Positions 32,436 through 38,171 of a DNA stretch of 38,171 bases are shown one piece after another; within the stretch, counting starts at the first letter, position 1, and every line of letters starts with the position of its first letter. This stretch comes from Candidatus Zipacnadia bacterium (GTDB lineage Bacteria > Armatimonadota > Zipacnadia > Zipacnadales > UBA5352). The notes beneath the pieces are model-generated. The model was given only the letters and a program-made list of their open reading frames with translations, did not search any database and was not told where the DNA came from. Where the stretch lies: positions 1 through 38,171 of the forward strand of contig JALGSU010000053.1 of the NCBI GenBank assembly GCA_029821735.1, read 5' to 3'. A program made the translations under genes and the position numbers.

Positions 32436-35400
32436 TCAATTCTCGACGGGTCCGAGGTCTTCGACGTGGATGTCGTCGAACCAGGCGGTGTCCTCGGATT
32501 CGACGTTGTAGAGGTACAGGGTCACACCCTGTACATCGGGCGGCGTCTCGAAGTCGTAGCTGATGGTCTGCCACTGATCTACCGCAGCGGTGTCTGACGG
32601 CTCGCGGACGATGGGCGCGTTGCCGCGGGCGTCCTTGATCATCAGCGCGGTACCGTGGACGCGCGCGGCGAAGCCATTGCGCCGCATCTGCACGGAGACC
32701 CGATACTGGCGATTAGGGAGCACAAGGAGTTGGGCAGTGCGGTGCTGGTACCCCTCGAGGGAGGGCCCAAGCATGAGACTGCGACCGCCCTCGGCGGCCT
32801 GGTCTTCGTCATTCCCGGCGAGTTCGAAAGAGCCATCGTTCGTGAATGGGATGATCAGGAACTCGCGAGATATGTCGGCGGCATCACGCAGATTCAGAGC
32901 GGCGCGCAAGCGAACGGTGTAGTAGAAGCGCCGGAGGGACTGCACCGGGAAGTCGAGCGTGAGAGCCTGGAGCGGGTCGATAGAGAAGTCGGCGTTGGTG
33001 GTATCCATGGGCAGAGAGACGCGGGCGCGATCGAGCTCGGCTTCACGGGGCTCGGTGAAACCAAGGTTCTCAATCGTGCACACGCCTGACTGGGGCTGAT
33101 CGGTGAGATTGAAGAGCGTAACGGCGACGCGGGGCTCGTCTCCGGGGACAAGCCTGGCGACTGGCCAGACGGACTCGGTGCCGCCTGCCTGCGCAACGAA
33201 GAAGAGTTGCGCGGCAAGTTCGGCCGGAACGTCGAAGGTGACGTCGTCGCCATCGCGGCGCAGGTCGAGCGCGCCGGCCTGGCCCGAGTGAGTGACGTAG
33301 AACCCGGCACGCGCGCCACCGATCTGGGAGGCGTCGAAGGTGACGGTCTGGCCGGGCAGATAGTCGCGGTTGGTGAGGGTCATCAGCGCGCCAGTGGCGT
33401 CGCCCTCGGAACGGTGGAGCCAGCGGGCCTCGACGCGCGGGTGGGAGGTGGTGAGGCCGAGCGTGTCCATGAACTGCGCCTCGTATATCCAGGGCTTGAA
33501 GCTGCGTTGCAGTTGCAGGAGCGCAGCGCAGTCAGCACCGGGCAGGCCACCGATGTCATAGCGCATGGCTTCGCGGAAGGTCAGCAGGTAGCGGTCGAGA
33601 TAGGACGATCCGCTGCCTGCGTTGGCTGCACCGTGGATGAAGATGCGCTCAGGGAAGGTGTAGCGCATGACGTTGCGCGCACCACGATACACGCCTGAGC
33701 ACATCGCGGCGCAGTAGAGACCGGGGAGATCGCCAAGGCCCTCCATGGAGCAGACGAAGTCCGGATCGGCGGCGGTCGCATCCTCGACGACCGTGCGGGC
33801 GATCCCGAGACGGCCGAGACCCCACGTGCCCTCACCGTTCTGGTCGCGGCGCGGATCGTAGCCCTCGTAGGCGCCGCCTGTACCGAGGACGTCGATGTAA
33901 GCGGTGTTGCAGTTCCACTCGCGTACGTACTTGTCGCCAATCCAGAAGCGCAGATACTCCCACCAGTCCGGGTCGTTGACCCAAGCGGTCTTCCACCAGA
34001 ACACGGTCTTGGCGCGTTCGCCAGCAGCCAATGCGGCCTGATGCGCGTCGATCTGGTCAAGGTATTCGCCAAGCTCGTCGTCCGCAGGTGGCCACGGGGG
34101 GACAGCCCCCGCCGGCTCGGAGATGGCCTGCATGCGCTGGAAGTACTCGGGAGTCATCCAGGGAGTGTCGCCCGGATACTCGGATTTGCGGAAGTGGCCC
34201 AGATACCAGTCAGTAACGATGGGCAGAAGATCCATGTAGGCGTAATGGTAGTAGCCTCCGACATGTCCACCCCGCTGTTTGATCTGAGCGGCGGCTTCGG
34301 CGAGTTGCTCAGCCCCACCATACTGCGGAGACGGTTGGTACCAGGCAGCGCAGCAGGGACCGAGACTGAAAGCGAACTGGCCCCACACCTGCATCCAGTC
34401 AATACCGAAAGCCTGGCCACTATCATACCAGTCGACGAGGCCGGCGAAAGTGAACCGCTCGCGATAGTTTTCGGCCTGGATGTCGAGGAAGCCGTCGCAG
34501 GCTTTCGTCCAATCAGGATAGCTGGCGCGGCCGAAAGTCTCGTAGAACCACTCGCGGTAACGGTCGGCGCCCCAATGCCAGGAACCCGGATGGGTGGCGA
34601 CGACGTAGCTGTAGCTGCGCTCCTCGCCTGGGCTGATGTCGTCAAGTTTCCGGAAGCCAGCAGCGAAGTGCTCGCCCTCGATGCCGGAAGCGCGCGAGGT
34701 GAAGAGCAAGTTGATCGCCTGGGGATCGTGTGCGCCGACGTATAGTCCACCGTCGGAGTCGTGCAGGGACTGCCAGGGCATGACCGTGCTGCCGGGATAG
34801 CGCTCGTCGCGTATGGGATGCATGCCGGGTTGGAGAGCAATGTGGCCGAAGGACTGCATACGGAACTGGCGGTCATCAAGACCGCTGGCCCCGAGGCGGA
34901 GGTGATCGAGGATCGGGAACTCAACAGCCACAAGATCAGCGGGCCCCTCAAGCACCTGGGCGGAGACGTCCCATGTCCAGGCGCCACCCTCGCCGGGCTT
35001 GATGAGATAGGTCACCTCGGTTCGACCGATACCGTCCATGCCGAAGCTGAATGTCGCGGTGAAGTGCTCGGAGTCCCCCTCGCAGGATTTCGGGCGGACC
35101 TCGGCGGCCACGGGTTCCTGGGGAACTTGCACCCAGCGTTCGCGGACCTCCTCCCACAACACTTCGGTGACGCTCTCCGGGCCGATGCGTGTCCACTGAG
35201 CTTCGCCAGCACGTTTGAGGTCAACCGACACGAGCGGGCGAGGAACTCCAGGGCAGGCGACCGCGCGACCGGCAGTAAGGTCCTCGATGAGAAAGAGGCC
35301 GCCGGTCGCGGTGTCGAAGACACATCGGGTCTGGCCGTCGGAGATGTCGACGAACTGGGCAGATTCGACACGGGCGACAAGAGCGAGTTTGCCGGGATCA

Positions 35401-36242
35401 GCCTGAAGATCGGCATCGAGCTGGACGCGAAGGCGCAGGGACTGACCCGGTGCGATCGATGAGATGTCGGCGCAGCGTGTGGCCGGGTCATAGGGAATTT
35501 CGCACCAAGCCCCAGCGGCGAGTGAGGCGGAGACAGAACTGGTCTGCGCCGGCAGGCCAGTTACCTGAAGCAACTCCTGAGCGCCAGGGATGAGGATGGG
35601 TGAAGTCTCGACCGACGCGACGGCAGGAGCGACGCGCGTCTCATCGTATGTGCCGTCGGGGGTGAAGTCCTCGACTGGCGAGAAGATAAGCTGGTCGATG
35701 GCCGGCGTGGCAAGGTGAAATTCGGTGAGCGTAAGGTGGTTGAGGCCCTCTTTGAGGGTGATGCTTCGCCGCTGCACCCAGTGCCAGTCCTGTGGCTCCT
35801 CGTTATCTTTCTCCTCCAGGAAATACCACATACCACCGTTCACGATGTCCCGGATGCGGCTGGTGCCCTCAGGCGTGGACACGCGCAGCCACAGCCAGTG
35901 CTCGCCCGCAGCGGGGGCGACGAACTGGTACCGGGCGGTGATGACGTGATCGATGAAGCCTCCGGCAGAGGCGTCGGCATCTGTTGGCAGAGGAGCGTCT
36001 GACCGGCGGAAGTCCGGGTGGCAGAAGTAACGGGTCGGTGCCTCTGCCTCGATGACGATGCGACCGTCAGCGTCAGGGCCAGGGACCGACTGCAATGCTG
36101 TGGCGCCGCGAGCGTCGAATGCACAACCGTCGCCCGATGCGTATTCGAGCGGTATGGTGGTGACGACGGGCGCGGCGTTGGCGATGCACGCAACCATGAA
36201 TAGCGTAAGAGCCGCTGTGGCGGTCAGGCGTGGAGTAGTCAT
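32436..36242 (-). CDS. Very large secreted glycosidase-like protein (possibly DUF6259-type) with C-terminal CBM-like domain
   Basis: The start is ATG 36242, with GGGAGG about 6 bases upstream, giving the signal peptide MTTPRLTATAALTLFMVACI. The product is 1268 residues. The N-terminal part has a carbohydrate-binding-like sandwich with HWLWLRVSTPEG and LNHLTLTEFHLATPAIDQL. A long beta-rich region follows, with TRCVFDTATGGLFLIEDL, like the N-domain of GH31/36-related enzymes. A TIM-barrel region contains DWMQVWGQFAF, GGHVGGYYHYAYMDLL, AYIDVLGTGG and FVCSMEGLG. A C-terminal CBM4/9-like domain has GYQHRTAQLLVLPNRQYRVS and DTAWFDDIHVEDLG. The clade name is from memory and uncertain. It diverges from the fucosidase gene across a 144-bp gap. 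Extracellular polysaccharide cleavage is the likely role. Confidence 0.85.
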   Translation of the reverse strand: MTTPRLTATAALTLFMVACIANAAPVVTTIPLEYASGDGCAFDARGATALQSVPGPDADGRIVIEAEAPTRYFCHPDFRRSDAPLPTDADASAGGFIDHVITARYQFVAPAAGEHWLWLRVSTPEGTSRIRDIVNGGMWYFLEEKDNEEPQDWHWVQRRSITLKEGLNHLTLTEFHLATPAIDQLIFSPVEDFTPDGTYDETRVAPAVASVETSPILIPGAQELLQVTGLPAQTSSVSASLAAGAWCEIPYDPATRCADISSIAPGQSLRLRVQLDADLQADPGKLALVARVESAQFVDISDGQTRCVFDTATGGLFLIEDLTAGRAVACPGVPRPLVSVDLKRAGEAQWTRIGPESVTEVLWEEVRERWVQVPQEPVAAEVRPKSCEGDSEHFTATFSFGMDGIGRTEVTYLIKPGEGGAWTWDVSAQVLEGPADLVAVEFPILDHLRLGASGLDDRQFRMQSFGHIALQPGMHPIRDERYPGSTVMPWQSLHDSDGGLYVGAHDPQAINLLFTSRASGIEGEHFAAGFRKLDDISPGEERSYSYVVATHPGSWHWGADRYREWFYETFGRASYPDWTKACDGFLDIQAENYRERFTFAGLVDWYDSGQAFGIDWMQVWGQFAFSLGPCCAAWYQPSPQYGGAEQLAEAAAQIKQRGGHVGGYYHYAYMDLLPIVTDWYLGHFRKSEYPGDTPWMTPEYFQRMQAISEPAGAVPPWPPADDELGEYLDQIDAHQAALAAGERAKTVFWWKTAWVNDPDWWEYLRFWIGDKYVREWNCNTAYIDVLGTGGAYEGYDPRRDQNGEGTWGLGRLGIARTVVEDATAADPDFVCSMEGLGDLPGLYCAAMCSGVYRGARNVMRYTFPERIFIHGAANAGSGSSYLDRYLLTFREAMRYDIGGLPGADCAALLQLQRSFKPWIYEAQFMDTLGLTTSHPRVEARWLHRSEGDATGALMTLTNRDYLPGQTVTFDASQIGGARAGFYVTHSGQAGALDLRRDGDDVTFDVPAELAAQLFFVAQAGGTESVWPVARLVPGDEPRVAVTLFNLTDQPQSGVCTIENLGFTEPREAELDRARVSLPMDTTNADFSIDPLQALTLDFPVQSLRRFYYTVRLRAALNLRDAADISREFLIIPFTNDGSFELAGNDEDQAAEGGRSLMLGPSLEGYQHRTAQLLVLPNRQYRVSVQMRRNGFAARVHGTALMIKDARGNAPIVREPSDTAAVDQWQTISYDFETPPDVQGVTLYLYNVESEDTAWFDDIHVEDLGPVEN

Positions 36243-36310
36243 CGTGCGCCTCCCAGAGCGGAGCCAGAGAGCATATGCCATCCACGTCTTCCCTTGGTCG
36301 GTGGAGGAAT

Positions 36311-36340
36311 CCTGCCTCGGAGAAGGTAGCGGGAGGCAGG
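36311..36340. promoter_or_regulatory. Inverted repeat CCTGCCTC-N14-GAGGCAGG in the divergent fucosidase promoter region
   Basis: The perfect 8-bp arms at 36311-36318 and 36333-36340 lie between two divergent glycosidase genes. They could form an operator or a leader hairpin. No other copy was noticed in the window. Confidence 0.35.
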
Positions 36341-36386
36341 CGGGGAACGTGGGCTGAGCGATGCGATGCGAAAGGGAGGATACCTC

Positions 36387-37624
36387 ATGCCCGTGAAGAT
36401 CGAGCCGACGCCCGGCAACACCGACTGGTTTGTGCCCACTGGGGCATCTACGCGTTGGCCGCGCGCCACGAGTGGGTCAAGAAGCGCGAGGCCATGAATG
36501 ACGCGCAGTATCAGAAGTACTTCGACCACTTCTGCCCGGACCTGTATGATCCGGCCGAATGGGCGGCGATGGCGAGAGCCGCAGGCATGAAGTACTTCGT
36601 CATCACCACCAAGCACCACGACGGGTTCTGCCTGTGGGATACGGATCAGACTGACTACAAGGTGACGAACACACCGTGGGGCAAGGACCTGATCGCGCCG
36701 ATGGTCGAGGCCTTCAGGGCCGAAGGGCTGAAGGTTGGGTTCTACCACTCGCTGATCGACTGGCATCACCCGGAGTTCCCGGTGGACATGGTGCATCCGC
36801 AGTCGGGCGACGAGGAGTTCCTGAAAGCCAACCAGAACCGCGATGTGAGCAAGTATGCGGAATATCTGCACGCGCAGACGGAAGAGCTGCTCACGCGCTT
36901 CGGGAAAGTTGACATGCTGTTCTACGACTTCTCCTACTCGCAGCGCGCCGCCGAGGGTCTGGTGTCGCATGGCAAGGGTAAGGATGACTGGCAGTCCGAG
37001 AAGCTGATCGAACTGATCCGCCGGCTTCAGCCTGAGATCATGGTCAATAACCGGACCGAGATTTTCCAGGACTACACGACGCCCGAGCAGCGCCCCGCCA
37101 AGGGCTGGCCGGAAGAGGATGGCAAGCCGGTGCTGTGGGAGGCCTGCCAGACGTTCTCGGGCGCGTGGGGATATCACCGGGACGAGTACACCTGGAAATC
37201 GGTGGAGATGCTGCTGCAGATTCTCATCAACGGCGTGGCTCTCGGCGGGAACCTGCTTCTGAACGTCGGCCCGACGGCGCGCGGAACGTTCGACGATCGC
37301 GCGAAAGAGCGGCTGGCCGGTATGGGCGAGTGGATGGACCTGCACAATCGGTCGATCTACGGGTGCACGAAGTCGGACTTCACCGCGCCGGGCGACTGCC
37401 GATACACGAAGAATCTGGAGACGGGGCGGCTATACTGCCACGTCTACACATGGCCCTTCCGAGAACTGGTACTGCCGGGGATGGCGGGCAAAGTCGGGTA
37501 TGCGCAACTGCTCAACGACGCGTCGGAGCTACAGTTCGGTGAGGATGGCGAGGACCTTGTGCTGCAACTGCCGATCGAGAAGCCGGGGGTCGCGATCCCG
37601 GTGGTGGAACTCTACTTGAAGTGA
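36387..37624 (+). pseudogene. GH29 alpha-L-fucosidase, frame-broken near the N-terminus
   Basis: ATG 36387 has AGGGAGGA (36373-36380) upstream and encodes MPVKIEPTPGNTDWFV, a normal GH29 beginning. The rest is in another frame from HWGIYALAARHEWVK onward (about 36438): FDHFCPDLYDPAEWA, GMKYFVITTKHHDGFCLWD and WGKDLIAPMVEAFRAEGLKV. VDMLFYDFSYS follows, carrying the family nucleophile-type Asp, then GGNLLLNVGPTARG. GH29 enzymes usually have about eight residues (such as an FGMF-type segment) between the WFV and HWGIY motifs, and these are missing along with the frame. The body of the enzyme is otherwise intact and of normal length. Intact relatives remove alpha-L-fucose from glycans. With no signal peptide visible it would be cytoplasmic. 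It may be non-functional in this genome or the break may be an assembly error. Confidence 0.9.
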
Positions 37625-37650
37625 AGCCTGACGCGCCTGCTGAGACAGCG

Positions 37651-37688
37651 ACGAGGCCGGTCCAATCGACCGGCCTCGTTTCGTGTTT
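37651..37688 (+). terminator. Rho-independent terminator after the fucosidase gene
   Basis: ACGAGGCCGGTC (37651-37662) pairs perfectly with GACCGGCCTCGT (37668-37679) around a 5-nt loop and is followed by TTCGTGTTT. It lies 27 bases after the stop. Confidence 0.9.
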
Positions 37689-37701
37689 GCGGGCAGTCGG
37701 C

Positions 37702-38171
37702 TCAGTGGTTCTTCGCCCAGGCGATGTAGAGAGCAGCAGTGAAGTTGTAGTCGCGGATGGTGCCGATGCCGCCCTCGCCAGCCTGTCCGCCCTTGCGATG
37801 CAGCCAGAATGGGTGCGTTTCGTTGGCGGGATCATAGTACTCGAACACGCCGCCGGCCTCGTAATACCACTTCTGGATGGCGGCCATCGAGCGACGACGC
37901 AGCTGGTCGGCAACGTTGTCGTAACCGTAGTTGGACAGGCCCTCCCAGATGAGGTAATTGACATTGATCCAGCTCGGGCCGCGCCACATGTCATCGCTAT
38001 ACTCAGGCTCGTCGAGAGCGACGGTGGGCACGGGCATGGGCGACCAGAACGTCTCCCGGTCCGTCAAGTGATCGACGAGAATATCGGCCTGCGTGACGAC
38101 AGGGATCATCCCGATGAGCGGCAGAAATGCGACCGCTGATTTCATGGTCATCCACTCTTCGGGATCCTCGC
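37702..38171 (-). CDS. C-terminal part of a GH63-like glycosidase (5' end outside window)
   Basis: The frame stays open to the last base of the window (EDPEEW precedes the first internal Met), so this is the C-terminal end of a larger gene. The visible 156 or so residues include AFLPLIGMIPVVTQADILVD, TFWSPMPVPTVALDEPEYSD, MWRGPSWINVNYLIWEGLSN, GGVFEYYDPANE and a closing YNFTAALYIAW. DMWRGPSW and the EYYDP segment are hallmark features of the (alpha/alpha)6 barrel of GH63 and related GH37/GH15-like enzymes, where this region lines the active site. The substrate class would be alpha-glucosides or mannosylglycerate-type sugars; I cannot choose between them. It converges on the fucosidase gene with a terminator between. 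Confidence 0.85.
   Translation of the reverse strand, partial: EDPEEWMTMKSAVAFLPLIGMIPVVTQADILVDHLTDRETFWSPMPVPTVALDEPEYSDDMWRGPSWINVNYLIWEGLSNYGYDNVADQLRRRSMAAIQKWYYEAGGVFEYYDPANETHPFWLHRKGGQAGEGGIGTIRDYNFTAALYIAWAKNH

Noticed and set aside
36275..36436. Upstream extension of the fucosidase frame starting at 36275
   Set aside because: The extension encodes Arg/Gly-rich sequence unlike GH29, while ATG 36387 with a good ribosome site encodes the expected N-terminus in another frame, so a frame break fits better.
36239..37345. Long minus-strand open frame (about 368 codons)
   Set aside because: It lies antisense to the fucosidase, which is strongly conserved; it is a GC-rich shadow.
1..38171. 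CRISPR array, tRNA/rRNA gene, insertion sequence or prophage
   Set aside because: No regularly spaced repeats, no cloverleaf or rRNA-like segment, and no transposase, integrase or phage structural gene was recognised on either strand.

Overview
The window is GC-rich bacterial DNA, densely coding on both strands. It most likely comes from an Armatimonadota-type bacterium, or a related carbohydrate-degrading lineage, probably assembled from an environmental sample. The best taxonomic clue is the prepilin at 31795-32359. It has a GFTLIELLVVIAIIAILAA leader helix, then FPVFARAREKARQTSCLSN and a C-terminal H-x9-DG motif, a combination I associate with Armatimonadota. Many secreted glycoside hydrolase-like proteins, a Cys-type sulfatase and 3-keto-disaccharide hydrolase (DUF1080)-like proteins fit a plant or algal polysaccharide degrader. 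No rRNA, tRNA, CRISPR array, insertion sequence or prophage was recognised.

Layout. 1-4753 (+): the 3' end of a large multidomain surface protein, then a secreted glycosidase-like protein. 4747-8858 (-): an apparent operon of a secreted GH42-like protein, a small siroheme/[4Fe-4S] reductase-like protein and a URO-D/MtaA-type protein. 9002-11039 (+): an SGNH lipoprotein with a reading-frame break, then a flavodoxin. 11068-13934: a soluble hybrid histidine kinase carrying half of a sugar-binding-protein domain, with a stand-alone receiver protein convergent to it. 14245-15255 (+): a second SGNH esterase. 15345-15548 (-): a 67-residue orphan protein. 15735-17945 (-): ECF sigma factor, two-zinc-finger anti-sigma factor and a translationally coupled membrane-anchored lectin-like protein. 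18322-22727 (-): a tandem-repeat protein, an NAD-dependent epimerase, a BNR/sialidase-like protein and a sulfatase. 22956-23447 (+): a small membrane protein. 23486-25347 (-): L-rhamnose isomerase followed by a DUF1080-like protein. 25604-30695 (+): a sugar isomerase-like TIM barrel, a secreted thioredoxin-like protein and a PL11 rhamnogalacturonan lyase. 30703-31587 (-): a PAP2 phosphatase. 31795-32359 (+): the broken prepilin. 32436-36242 (-): a very large glycosidase-like protein. 36387-37624 (+): a frame-broken GH29 alpha-L-fucosidase. 37702-38171 (-): the C-terminal end of a GH63-like glycosidase.

How the genes fit together. The clearest metabolic theme is pectin rhamnogalacturonan-I. 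The PL11 lyase would cleave the backbone outside the cell, and rhamnose isomerase would start catabolism of the released L-rhamnose. A LacI-type palindrome lies between the divergent rhaA and sugar-isomerase genes. Fucosidase, sulfatase, sialidase-like and GH63-like genes suggest a broader appetite for sulfated or branched glycans. No dedicated transporter, SusC/D pair or rhamnulose kinase/aldolase is present here.

The most system-like candidate is the sigma / zinc-finger anti-sigma / lectin-domain operon (15735-17945), which could sense polysaccharide at the surface. A recurring oddity is that three conserved genes are interrupted or frame-shifted (9791-9795, about 32010-32022, about 36425-36440) and a fourth appears internally shortened (DUF1080-like). 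Either the assembly has small errors or the genome carries real small deletions.
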